From CAZSSM01 sp964609385 (GTDB lineage Bacteria; Planctomycetota; Planctomycetia; Isosphaerales; Isosphaeraceae): DNA of 64,000 nucleotides. Below, one piece after another: positions 8,804-17,071 of the stretch. The translations under genes and the position numbers were made by a program. The notes below the pieces were generated by a model, which had not been told where the DNA came from, made no database searches, and was given only the letters and a program-made list of their open reading frames with translations. Position 1 is the first letter of the stretch. Each line of letters begins with the position of its first letter. The stretch lies in NCBI GenBank assembly GCA_964609385.1, contig CAZSSM010000001.1, forward strand, positions 186,001-250,000. The letters are read 5' to 3'.

Positions 8804-10645
8804 ATGATGAGCGTTGCGACGCCCGACCGATTGGATGCATCGGTGATCCAAGAGTATATCGCTGAGCCGAGCCTCTCGCGAGGCCGGGCCTATACCGAGG
8901 GGCATACTCTGTTTCGGCTTCGGAGCGAAGGGGATCTGCTCCGCGGTTGTTGCCAGGGGTCGCAGGACGAGCCGTACCGGGTCCTGGCCCAGATCCGCCA
9001 AGGGCGAATCACCCAGAGTCACTGCACCTGTCCGGTCGGCGCGGATGGTCGCTGCAAGCACGTCGCGGCGTTGCTCTGGATTTGGTCCGAAGCGCCGGAG
9101 CGGTTCGCCAGCGTCGGGCCTTTGACCGAGCGGCTGGCCTCGAGGAGCCGGGCCGAGCTGGTCGCGCTGATCGAGCTGTTCCTCCAACGCGCTCCGGAAC
9201 TGGAGGACTTGATCGACCTGACCTTACCGGGCGCTGACGGCGGACCGGTCGACCCGTCAGCCTATCGACACCTGACTGAGCAGATCATGACCCAGTTGGA
9301 CGTCGATGCCTTTGGCGCTGAGGCGCATCGGGCCGGCGACCTGCTCTGGGTCGTTCGGTTCGCCGACCAGTTCCTCGATCAGGGCGACCCGGTCGCGGCG
9401 GCCTCGGTGCTCCAAGGGGTCGTCCAGGGGATCTTGCTCCGCTACACGCGCGTCGACGACGACCAGGGGTTGGTCCTGGACGTCCTGACCCGATCGGTCG
9501 AACGGTTCGGCCAGTGTCTGGAGCGGATGCCCGAGACGGTCGACGAGCGACGGTTCGTCCTCGCCGAGCTGATCGCCTTGATCCTCTTCGACATCGAATT
9601 GGGCGGCTATGGCCTCTGTGAAGTCGCCGCCGAGCAACTGCTTCAGCGCTCCCGACCCATCGAGCGGGCTTGGATCGCCGATGAGGTCCGTGCCCTGAGC
9701 GAACAGCTCGACGACCAGGACCGACGCGATATGGCCCCCTGGACGGCCCGGCTCCTCCTCCAGCTGGAGGCCGAGCAGCTCGATGACGAGCAGGTCCTGC
9801 AACGCTGTCGCGGCGATGGCCTGACCTATGAATACGTCGCCAAGCTCCTCGAACTCGGGCGGGTCGAGCCGGCCGTTGAGGCGACCCGATCGGCCGATCT
9901 GCTGGACCTGCTCCCCTTGGCCGACCGGTTCGTCGAGGCCGGCCAGGTCGAGGCGATCCTGCCGGTCGTCGAGCAACGGGCGCGTGACCCGAAGACGGCA
10001 GGCCGCTCCTCGACCCACGCGCTCTGGGACTGGCTCCGGAGTCAGTATGCCGAGCGCGGTCGGTTCGACGACGCGCTCCGAGCGGCTGAGGAGGCTTTCG
10101 AGCTGGCGCCCGACCTGGACGCCTATCGCCAGACACGCGACCTGGCCCAACGGCTCGAGGCTTGGGCGACCGTCCGACCCCGACTGATGGACCGGGTGGC
10201 CCGCGACAACCAGGTCGAGCTGAGCGTTCAGATCCATCTCGATGAGGGGGAGATCGACGCGGCCCTGGCATTGGTACCCGCGCTCCGCGACGACGACCCG
10301 TTGCCCCTCCAGATCGGCGAGGCCGCCGCGCCCACCAGGCCCCGCGAGGCCCTCCGGATCTTCCTCCGGATCGCCCTCCACGCCATCGATCGCCAAGGAC
10401 GTGTCCAATACCAGCACGCTGCGCAACTCTTGATCCGAGTCCGTGACCTCTACCAACGGCTTGAGGAGCCCGAGGCCTGGACACGCGAACGCGATCGGAT
10501 CCTCCAAAGCAATGGGCGTCGACGCGCCCTGATCGATGAGCTGATCCAGGCGGGCCTGATCGACGATCAAACCGAGCACGCCGAGCAACAGCTTGATCCT
10601 GAGGCGATCGTTGACGACGATTCAGGATCCGATGACTTTCGTTGA
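8804..10645 (+). CDS. SWIM zinc-finger protein
   Basis: About 613 residues. The N-terminal 90 or so hold a SWIM-type zinc finger: C-T-C-P-V-G-A-D-G-R-C-K-H gives the C-x-C-x(n)-C-x-H ligands, preceded by the usual Y-R-V...I-R-Q-G-R-I segment. SWIM domains bind nucleic acid or protein. The remainder is a long alpha-helical repeat region (Leu/Asp/Ala/Arg-rich, TPR-like) with no enzyme signature. ATG 8804 is chosen because AGGAGA lies 6-12 bases upstream; 8789 and 8807 are also possible. The stop overlaps the region of a possible TTG start for the next gene, so the ADP-ribosylglycohydrolase is probably co-transcribed. Function unknown; probably cytoplasmic because no export signal is seen. Confidence 0.88.
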   Translation: MMSVATPDRLDASVIQEYIAEPSLSRGRAYTEGHTLFRLRSEGDLLRGCCQGSQDEPYRVLAQIRQGRITQSHCTCPVGADGRCKHVAALLWIWSEAPERFASVGPLTERLASRSRAELVALIELFLQRAPELEDLIDLTLPGADGGPVDPSAYRHLTEQIMTQLDVDAFGAEAHRAGDLLWVVRFADQFLDQGDPVAAASVLQGVVQGILLRYTRVDDDQGLVLDVLTRSVERFGQCLERMPETVDERRFVLAELIALILFDIELGGYGLCEVAAEQLLQRSRPIERAWIADEVRALSEQLDDQDRRDMAPWTARLLLQLEAEQLDDEQVLQRCRGDGLTYEYVAKLLELGRVEPAVEATRSADLLDLLPLADRFVEAGQVEAILPVVEQRARDPKTAGRSSTHALWDWLRSQYAERGRFDDALRAAEEAFELAPDLDAYRQTRDLAQRLEAWATVRPRLMDRVARDNQVELSVQIHLDEGEIDAALALVPALRDDDPLPLQIGEAAAPTRPREALRIFLRIALHAIDRQGRVQYQHAAQLLIRVRDLYQRLEEPEAWTRERDRILQSNGRRRALIDELIQAGLIDDQTEHAEQQLDPEAIVDDDSGSDDFR

Positions 10646-10668
10646 AGTCCGAAGACGAGGACGATGCG

Positions 10669-11616
10669 ATGACCTCGACGATCGGCGATGCGTTTCGGGG
10701 TGTCCTGCTAGGCCAGGCGCTCGGCGACGCTCTGGGCGCGCCCTACGAAGGGTTGACGCCGGCCTTGATCGCGCCGATCCGGGATCGATTCCCCTCCGAT
10801 GACCCTGACGCAACCGAGCCGTTGCAATACACTGACGACACTCAAATGGCGATCGTTGTGGCCGAGGCGTTGGCCGAGCGCGGCTCGATCGAGACCGAGG
10901 CATTGGCGGTCGCCTTCGCCGAACGCTACGATCCGGGACGCTGCTATGGCCCTGGGGCACGCCGAATCCTCGAGGCGATCCGCGAGGGCGGCGACGCGCG
11001 CGAACTGGCTCGAACGATCTTCCCCGGTGGTTCGCTCGGCAACGGTGGGGCGATGCGCGCTGCGCCGATCGGCGTCTTCTTCCACGAGGACCTCGATCGG
11101 GTCGCGATCGAGGCGGAGAAGTCGGCACTCCCGACACATGTGCATCCAATTGGAATCGAAGGGGCTCGGCTGATCGCCCTCGGTGCGGCCCTGGCCGTCC
11201 GCTCATCGGGAGCGCGGCTCCGGAGACGTCGGTTCTTCGCCGCTCTCCGAGAACATGCTGCGACCGAGGAGTTTCAGTTCCAGCTCAACCAGGCCGCCGA
11301 ACTCGGGCCGCTGGACCATCTGGGTGCCTTCGGCAGCGATCTCGAAGCGCATCGATCGGTCACGACCGCGTTGTTGATTTTTGCATGTCACCCCGACGAC
11401 TATGCCACCGCCGTCCGACGGGCTATTGGTCAAGGGCATGACACCGACACCCTCGCGGCGATGGTAGGTGCCCTGGCCGGAGCCCGGCTGGGCGTGAAGG
11501 GCCTGCCAGCCCGACTCCTCGATCGCTTGGAGGACGGCCCTGACGGACGCTCGGATCTGATTCGCTTGGCCGATCGCCTCGAGGAATCCTATCGTCGCAT
11601 GCCAGAGTGTTCTTGA
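10669..11616 (+). CDS. ADP-ribosylglycohydrolase family protein
   Basis: A DraG/ARH-type hydrolase, about 315 residues, predicted to remove ADP-ribose from proteins or small molecules using two Mg2+ ions. Motifs: G-V-L-L-G-Q-A-L-G-D-A-L-G-A-P-Y-E-G at the N-terminus, the metal-binding Y-T-D-D-T-Q-M near residue 55, G-N-G-G-A-M-R in the middle, and G-H-D-T-D-T-L-A-A-M-V-G-A near the C-terminus. All expected metal-ligand Asp/Thr positions are present, so it should be active. ATG 10669 has GACGAGG upstream; a TTG at 10642, overlapping the upstream stop, would add nine residues. It follows the SWIM gene with a very short gap. No ADP-ribosyltransferase is seen nearby. Confidence 0.92.
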   Translation: MTSTIGDAFRGVLLGQALGDALGAPYEGLTPALIAPIRDRFPSDDPDATEPLQYTDDTQMAIVVAEALAERGSIETEALAVAFAERYDPGRCYGPGARRILEAIREGGDARELARTIFPGGSLGNGGAMRAAPIGVFFHEDLDRVAIEAEKSALPTHVHPIGIEGARLIALGAALAVRSSGARLRRRRFFAALREHAATEEFQFQLNQAAELGPLDHLGAFGSDLEAHRSVTTALLIFACHPDDYATAVRRAIGQGHDTDTLAAMVGALAGARLGVKGLPARLLDRLEDGPDGRSDLIRLADRLEESYRRMPECS

Positions 11617-11638
11617 GTCTTCAAACCAGCAACGGTGA

Positions 11639-12484
11639 TTAGTCTCGACCAATCGGCAGGATGGCGACGATCCGCACTGGTCCACCGCTGCCACCACCGA
11701 TCTTCATTGGCAGGGCGATCAGGACCGCACCGGCCGGCGGGAGTCGATCCAGATGGGCCACGTTCTCAAGCCCGAACAGGCCCGCCCCATTGAGGATCCG
11801 GTGGGCTCGGAAGTCCCGCGATGGGCCGTGATCGAGGCTCGCGGTGTCCAGGCCGACCCCGGAGATTTTGCGCTCGCCGACCAGCCATTCCGACGCCTCG
11901 GGGCCGAATCCTGGGAAATGCAGGTTCTCGACATCATCGGGCTCATCGGTCCCGAGGTAGCGCTTCTTGTCCGGCCAATACGCGCCGAACCCGGTGTGCA
12001 TCAGGACCACCGCTCCGTTGGGGATCCGACCATGCTGGTCCTCCCATTCGGTCAGGTCCTTCACTTGCAGGAGGTAATCGGGATCGGCCGCACACTCTTC
12101 GATCACATCGATGACGACGGCCGGGCCAATCATGCGTTGAACGGGAATCCGGTCGGTGGTGGCCCCGCCTTCGGCGAAGTGGATCGGGCTGTCGAGGTGG
12201 GTCCCTCCATGTTCGCTCGCGCTATAGGTGGCCGAGGCGTACCAATCCCCTTGGTCGCGTCCCCAACGCGTTCTCTGATGATGGAAATCCTCATCGGTCG
12301 GCCAATAGATCGTGTTTTCGTCGAACGTGTGTGTAAGGTCAATTACGTTCTCTTGCAGCATCTCGGCGAGTGTGACGGCGCGATCGATCTCCGAGTCCTG
12401 TCCTCGCATTCCCGACACGACGACGACACAAAATCCGGCGATCAACACGAATCCAGACACTGTCACCAAACGGTTGTTCAGCAT
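11639..12484 (-). CDS. Secreted cyclase-family (kynurenine formamidase-like) hydrolase
   Basis: The product belongs to the metal-dependent cyclase/formamidase family (KynB-like). The diagnostic H-G-G-T-H-L-D-S-P-I-H-F motif near residue 91 supplies metal ligands and catalytic groups, and it follows D-L-T-H-T-F-D-E-N-T. Downstream G-L-D-T-A-S-L-D-H-G and the closing P-P-A-G-A-V-L-I-A-L-P are also family-like. The N-terminus has a hydrophobic stretch (about residues 6-27), so unlike cytoplasmic KynB this copy is probably exported or membrane-anchored. GAGGGA lies 7 bases before the ATG at 12484; an in-frame ATG at 12505 is less well placed. No kynurenine-pathway genes are nearby, so the substrate is unknown. 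Confidence 0.88.
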   Translation of the reverse strand: MLNNRLVTVSGFVLIAGFCVVVVSGMRGQDSEIDRAVTLAEMLQENVIDLTHTFDENTIYWPTDEDFHHQRTRWGRDQGDWYASATYSASEHGGTHLDSPIHFAEGGATTDRIPVQRMIGPAVVIDVIEECAADPDYLLQVKDLTEWEDQHGRIPNGAVVLMHTGFGAYWPDKKRYLGTDEPDDVENLHFPGFGPEASEWLVGERKISGVGLDTASLDHGPSRDFRAHRILNGAGLFGLENVAHLDRLPPAGAVLIALPMKIGGGSGGPVRIVAILPIGRD

Positions 12485-12601
12485 GTTCGTTCCCTCAAAA
12501 TTCACGTTACTTAGATTCTTGATTGATCGGGGCTCGTTCGAGTCAACTCCGAATCGAGCTGACTCAGCTCGTAGAAGGGTCAGACAATCAACGTCGAGGG
12601 G

Positions 12602-13348
12602 TCAGCGGTAGTCTGGGTTGGGGAAGTCGGGTCGGCACCCGGCCTCCCACTCGGAGCGCTGATTGCCGTGGGCAGGGATCCCAGCGGCGTCCTTGAGCAT
12701 CCGGGCCAGGTGAAGCAGGTTCCAGGTCATGAAGGTGGTGTTCCGGTTGGTAAAGTCGTTTTCGGGGCCGCTCGAGCCGGGATCGAGGTAGGACGGACCG
12801 GGGCCGACCTCGCCGATCCAACCGGCGTCGGCCTGCGGGGGAATTGTATAGCCCAGGTGTTGAAGCGAATAGAGAATGTTCATCGAACAATGCTTGACGC
12901 CGTCCTCGTTCCCGGTAATCAAACAACCACCGACTCGACCGTAGTAGGCGTATTGGCCGCGATCATTGAGGTGATGGGATGAAGAGTACAAACGTTCGAT
13001 CACCTGGGTGCAGACCGACGACTTCTCACCGAGCCAGATCGGAGAGCAAACGACCAAGATATCGGCGTCCATCACCTTCGCTTGGATCGGCGGCCACTCG
13101 TCCTGGGACCAACCGTGCTCGGTCATGTCGGGGTAGACCCCGAAGGCGATCTGATGATCGACCGGCCGAATCACATCGACCGTAACGCGATTGGCCTCGA
13201 GGATCGCCCGCGCGATTCGGATCAGCCCCTCCGTGTGCGAGAGTTCCGGGGACCGCTTGAGCGTGCAGTTGAGGAAGACGGCCTTGAGATCGGAGAAGTC
13301 CCAGGTGCTCGATTCGCAGTGTTTGGTCTGGAGAGGATTCAAGGTCAT
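12602..13348 (-). CDS. Flavodoxin-fold NAD(P)H-dependent reductase-like protein
   Basis: About 248 residues with a flavodoxin-like fold of the NADPH-dependent FMN reductase type. Support: the strand-loop L-K-A-V-F-L-N-C-T-L-K-R-S followed by S-H-T-E-G-L, where FMN phosphate normally binds, then A-D-I-L-V-V-C-S-P-I-W-L-G-E-K-S-S, the usual isoalloxazine-contact strand, and G-G-C-L-I-T-G-N-E-D-G later. A start at 13348 (M-T-L-N-P-L) is preferred over 13369. The C-terminal 60 residues are polar and contain many Asn and Gly. It is probably a cytoplasmic quinone, flavin or nitro-compound reductase. It is separated by about 120 bases from the co-directional cyclase gene. Confidence 0.85.
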   Translation of the reverse strand: MTLNPLQTKHCESSTWDFSDLKAVFLNCTLKRSPELSHTEGLIRIARAILEANRVTVDVIRPVDHQIAFGVYPDMTEHGWSQDEWPPIQAKVMDADILVVCSPIWLGEKSSVCTQVIERLYSSSHHLNDRGQYAYYGRVGGCLITGNEDGVKHCSMNILYSLQHLGYTIPPQADAGWIGEVGPGPSYLDPGSSGPENDFTNRNTTFMTWNLLHLARMLKDAAGIPAHGNQRSEWEAGCRPDFPNPDYR

Positions 13349-13625
13349 CGACGATGGACTCCGTCGCAAAGGGGAACGGGTGCACGGTGTCTCGCCCGAA
13401 GCGCCCCCCCGCGACTCGAGTTTTGTAGGGGCACGACATACTTTTCCGGTATCGAAACAACTGGATCATAACCGGCTCGAAGGTCGTCGCAAATCGAGTG
13501 GACCGTTCGTTGACGATTTTCGGTCGTCGCGCTGGAATCGACGGCGAGGCCCTGGCACCATGTGGCGGGCGTCCTTGTGACCCGACCCACACGAATCGAT
13601 CCTCCCCGATGTTCTGAGGTGGCTG

Positions 13626-14468
13626 ATGTTGCCAAGCATGATGGTGTCCGTTGTCTCGGTCCTGTGGCCTTTGGGAACGCTTGCAGGGTGGGGAGCGCCG
13701 ATGTCGGGACCGGACTCGAGCGGGGAAGACCTGAAGTTGATCGCCCATCGGGGTGGTGTGGTCGACGATACACGGATCGAGAACAGCCTGCCGGCGATCG
13801 AGGCGGCCGTCGATCGCGGGTATTGGATGATCGAAGTCGATATCCGGGAGGCCCGCGACGGGACGCCGGTGGTCCATCATGACTGGAACTTTCGGCGCTT
13901 CTACGAGGACCCGAGGCGGCTGGCCGATCTCTCCTGGGAAGAAATCGCCGAACTGCGCTCGACCGTCGGTTCCCTGCGCCCGCTCCGATTCGACGAGTTC
14001 GCCGACGCCTGCGCGGGCCGGATCTATCTGATGCTCGACACCAAGGGGCCGGACCACCCGACGGAGTTCTTCGAGCAGATCGAGCAGGCCCTCCGCGAGC
14101 ACAATCTGTTGGGGGACGTCCCGCTCTACGTCATCGGCACGTCGCAGTCGAAGGCGTTCTTTCGAGGGCGTGGTGGCGCGAAGATCGGGGCCAACCGAAC
14201 TCGGATCCGAGAAGCGCTCGAGGCCGGCGAAGACGTCGAAGCGGGCATGTTCCTGTTCGAGCATGGCCGCGACCTGGACGAGGAGACGGTCCGTTGGTGT
14301 CAGTCGCTGGGCGTTGACGTGGTCCCATCGGTCAACCTCTTCCACTACAACGGCCTCGACGATCCGATGGGAACAGCGCGCTCAGACTTGGAACGGCTAC
14401 GTGCCCTGGGGGTGACCATGTTTCAGATCGATTCAATCTACGATTCATGGCTCCTCGAATCGCGCTGA
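13626..14468 (+). CDS. Glycerophosphodiester phosphodiesterase family protein
   Basis: About 280 residues with a GDPD TIM-barrel. Signatures: L-I-A-H-R-G-G near residue 39 with catalytic His, E-N-S-L-P-A-I-E-A-A near 53, I-E-V-D-I-R near 70 with metal-binding Glu/Asp, and D-G-T-P-V-V-H-H-D-W near 79. It should hydrolyse glycerophosphodiesters to an alcohol and glycerol-3-phosphate. The first 25 residues are hydrophobic (M-M-V-S-V-V-S-V-L-W-P-L-G), suggesting export. The C-terminal half (L-F-E-H-G-R-D-L-D-E and V-T-M-F-Q-I-D-S-I-Y) departs somewhat from the E. coli-type enzyme, so substrate specificity is uncertain. GAGGTGG is close to the ATG. It is divergent from the flavodoxin-like gene and probably monocistronic. 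Confidence 0.9.
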   Translation: MLPSMMVSVVSVLWPLGTLAGWGAPMSGPDSSGEDLKLIAHRGGVVDDTRIENSLPAIEAAVDRGYWMIEVDIREARDGTPVVHHDWNFRRFYEDPRRLADLSWEEIAELRSTVGSLRPLRFDEFADACAGRIYLMLDTKGPDHPTEFFEQIEQALREHNLLGDVPLYVIGTSQSKAFFRGRGGAKIGANRTRIREALEAGEDVEAGMFLFEHGRDLDEETVRWCQSLGVDVVPSVNLFHYNGLDDPMGTARSDLERLRALGVTMFQIDSIYDSWLLESR

Positions 14469-14611
14469 TCTTTGACGCGCCTCGGTGGCGTCGAGTTGGT
14501 CCTTCCGGGCTGCGGTCGTCTCTGGTTCGGTTCGCTCCGGAAGGGGACGCTGTCGCCGCGCCCTCAGGCGTTGACATCCGGCTCGAACCTGCCTGACTGA
14601 AGAAATATTGA

Positions 14612-14635
14612 AGTGATTTTTTGATTGAAATCACT
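14612..14635. terminator. AT-rich hairpin between convergent genes
   Basis: AGTGATTT and AAATCACT form a perfect 8-bp inverted repeat with an 8-base loop between the ends of the convergent glycerophosphodiesterase and GGDEF genes. Neither side has a strong T-run, so use as a bidirectional terminator is inference. Confidence 0.4.
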
Positions 14636-14650
14636 GCGCAAAATAGACGT

Positions 14651-15829
14651 TCACTTGACGATCAGGGCGGTGTCGTGATCGCGATCGATGATGGGGGCGA
14701 TCGAGGATCCGCGTTGTCCTCGCGAGGTCTGATGGGGATCGTTGGGGCGGAACGGCTCGGTCCGGAGCTTCGAGGCGGCGTCGCGGAGCAGTTCGTCACC
14801 GGAATCCGGACCCTCGGGATAGCTGGCGATTCCGATCCGCGTGGCGACCCCTCGGGTCGCGGCGGTGGCCATCGTCGCCTCGGAGACGGCACAGAAGACC
14901 GAGTCGGCGGCGATCTCGGCGCCTTTGGCGTTGGCCCCGACCAGTAGGGCGGCGATCCGGACCGAGCTGATCTTGGCGATCACATCGGACGACCGCAGTG
15001 CCTGAAGCACACCGCGGCCGATCCGTTGCAGCGCCGCGTCGGCGATCTCGTCGCCATAGCGTCGACGGAGATCGTGGAGGTAGCTGACGTCGATGACCAG
15101 GATCGAGAGCGGCTCGCTTCGTCGACGCGACTGCGCCAGGGCGTGTAGCAAGACGCCATCGAAGAAGGCGGCGGTGTGCAACCCGCTGACCGGATCGTAG
15201 GTCGTGTAGGGGTCCAGGCCCGAACTGAGGCTCAAGGCTTGATCGGCCGCAGCGGCCATCACGCAGAGCGAAGACATCCGCCGGACCAGGGGGACCGCCC
15301 AATTGCTGAGCCGGTAGCCGCCGTACAGGACCAACTCGGCACGACGATGACCGGCAAACTCGATGGGCATCCGGAGCGGCTCGGGCCGGCCCAACGCCGA
15401 GTCAATTTCAGGCGTCTTGACGTCGTACATCGCCGAACGTCGGGGCCACTGATAAAGCAGCTCGGGCATCCGGGTCTGACCGGGCACCGAGGTCCTCCGC
15501 AGCTCGACGCGCTCGGCGCCGGTCATCACGTAGGCGGTTTGGACCACGCCGTGCCAGACCTCCATCGGCTCCCGTGCATGACGGACCAGCTCGGCGAAGG
15601 AGTGGACATAGTGTTCCTGGCCCCGCGTCCGTGCGAAGATTCGGAGAGCCCAGCGGTAGCAGACGTCCCCACAACGACACACGATCCGCCACGGGTTGGA
15701 GATCGCCTGATGCGGGAGGGCGGTCCCGGCCGACGTGCCCTTCAAGCCCGAGGGCACCGGATCACGTTCTTCAGTGGGGGTCTCCACGATGGCCGGGGAC
15801 TCGGAGGGACTCGGCGATGGGTTGGCCAT
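14651..15829 (-). CDS. Degenerate GGDEF-domain protein
   Basis: About 392 residues. After a Pro/Ser-rich start, residues about 60-210 form a GAF-like or unassigned sensory region. A GGDEF-fold domain begins near residue 235 (Y-D-P-V-S-G-L-H-T-A-A-F-F, then L-S-I-L-V-I-D-V-S-Y-L-H-D-L-R-R-R-Y-G-D). Where a diguanylate cyclase has G-G-D-E-F this protein reads S-S-V-R-I (A-K-I-S-S-V-R-I-A-A-L-L-V), so the catalytic signature is lost and cyclic-di-GMP synthesis is unlikely. It may be a signal-binding or partner protein. No transmembrane segment is seen. The start at 15829 has GAGGAC 7 bases upstream; in-frame ATGs at 15847 and 15928 are alternatives. Confidence 0.8.
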   Translation of the reverse strand: MANPSPSPSESPAIVETPTEERDPVPSGLKGTSAGTALPHQAISNPWRIVCRCGDVCYRWALRIFARTRGQEHYVHSFAELVRHAREPMEVWHGVVQTAYVMTGAERVELRRTSVPGQTRMPELLYQWPRRSAMYDVKTPEIDSALGRPEPLRMPIEFAGHRRAELVLYGGYRLSNWAVPLVRRMSSLCVMAAAADQALSLSSGLDPYTTYDPVSGLHTAAFFDGVLLHALAQSRRRSEPLSILVIDVSYLHDLRRRYGDEIADAALQRIGRGVLQALRSSDVIAKISSVRIAALLVGANAKGAEIAADSVFCAVSEATMATAATRGVATRIGIASYPEGPDSGDELLRDAASKLRTEPFRPNDPHQTSRGQRGSSIAPIIDRDHDTALIVK

Positions 15830-16392
15830 GGGTGCGTCCTCACGCATCGGGAACTCGGACCTGGAAGATTGATGGTCGGCACGTTGCAATCGGCTTGTCG
15901 GCTGATCAGTGCTGTTGTCCCGCGTCATCGCTCACAACACCGCACCCATCCCGAAGGCGATACAAAGGAATCTGGGCTCCGGCCCGAGCTTTACGGACCT
16001 TCGACGCTCCCACTGCATTGCACCCTAGTGCGCATCGTGTTGGGAGTCTCGATTCAATGGGGTCGAATCCGATGGTCTCGGACCGAGCCACCGAATCAAC
16101 CGACTCCTCGATGGCATAACGCATCGTGTGCGGAACTGCCCTTGTCAGGATCGAGGGTCCGTGTCAGGTTCAGCCGTCGAGTCGGATGCCAAAGGGCATC
16201 GGCTCACCAGGGCATGGCCTCCCTCGGCGCTTCGGCGGATCCGCTCACCTTCGAAACGATGGGCCATCGCTTGGCGGTCCCCGAGTCCATCGCGTCGTCC
16301 TCGACGGTCGTCGGTCCGGGTTGCCTGCGACATCGGGGATGTTGCCGGTACGCCCCGTTCGACGCCTCGAGGCCCGGTCGAGGCAGAACACG
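15830..16392. other. Divergent intergenic region
   Basis: About 560 bases between the GGDEF-like gene and a lipoprotein gene. Open frames here are shadow-like. No strong repeat or RNA structure was noticed. Confidence 0.35.
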
Positions 16393-17037
16393 ATGCACGA
16401 GCCGAAGCCGACGCCGAAGCCGAGGCGTCCTCGACATCTCTCGGAGATTCCGAGGGATCCCCGCACTCCAGATCTTCCGGGACCAGCCCCAATGATCGCG
16501 CTGGTCCTGGCGTGCCTGGGGATGGGCGGTTGCGTCGCACCGTCGACGGTCGAGACGCTGACGGCCAACCCGGTGATCATCCCGAACCAGAACTTCGAAG
16601 AGGTCTGGACCCAGACGGTCGTGGCGCTGGACCGCGACTTCGAGATCGCTTCGGAGAACCGGATCACGCGGCAGATCGTGACCAATCCCCGGGTCAGCCC
16701 GACCCTGTTCGAACCTTGGCGCGGCGATGCGGTCGGGTTCCAACCCCGGCTCGAGTCGACCCTCCAGACGATTCGGCGGTTCGCCATCGCCACGATCAAT
16801 CCGGACCCCAGCGGGGGCTTCGCCGTCCGCGTCGAGGTCTACAAGGAGTTGGAAGATCTGGCACGACCCGATCGGCAATCGGGCGGTCGTCAAGTCTTCC
16901 AAGACGTCTTCCCGATCGATCGGACCCAGGAGATCGTCGAGCCGTTCCAACTCCCCTCGGGTTGGATTCCCAAGGGGCGTGACGCGCTCTTGGAGCAACG
17001 GATCCTCCAGCGGATCCGCGAGGCGTTCTTCCTTTAG
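16393..17037 (+). CDS. Lipoprotein of unknown function
   Basis: About 214 residues. A basic Pro/Arg-rich stretch of 33 residues precedes a short hydrophobic segment ending in L-G-M-G-G-C, a lipobox whose Cys would be lipidated by signal peptidase II. The mature part (about 165 residues) begins V-A-P-S-T-V-E-T-L and looks globular (E-E-V-W-T-Q-T-V-V-A-L-D-R-D-F, then F-A-V-R-V-E-V-Y-K-E-L-E-D-L). I do not recognise a family. The start at 16393 has GAGG upstream and supplies the positive n-region. An internal ATG at 16492 would give the minimal signal peptide M-I-A-L-V-L-A-C-L-G-M-G-G-C, which lacks basic residues. It is likely anchored in a periplasmic membrane leaflet and ends 34 bases from a convergent hydrolase gene. 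Confidence 0.8.
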   Translation: MHEPKPTPKPRRPRHLSEIPRDPRTPDLPGPAPMIALVLACLGMGGCVAPSTVETLTANPVIIPNQNFEEVWTQTVVALDRDFEIASENRITRQIVTNPRVSPTLFEPWRGDAVGFQPRLESTLQTIRRFAIATINPDPSGGFAVRVEVYKELEDLARPDRQSGGRQVFQDVFPIDRTQEIVEPFQLPSGWIPKGRDALLEQRILQRIREAFFL

Positions 17038-17071
17038 AGTTGAGGGCACCGTCGGGACGGAGGCCGAGACG

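Noticed and set aside
9257..10588. 443-residue minus-strand frame over the SWIM gene
   Set aside because: No start signal and biased composition; the SWIM gene on the other strand has the zinc-finger motif.
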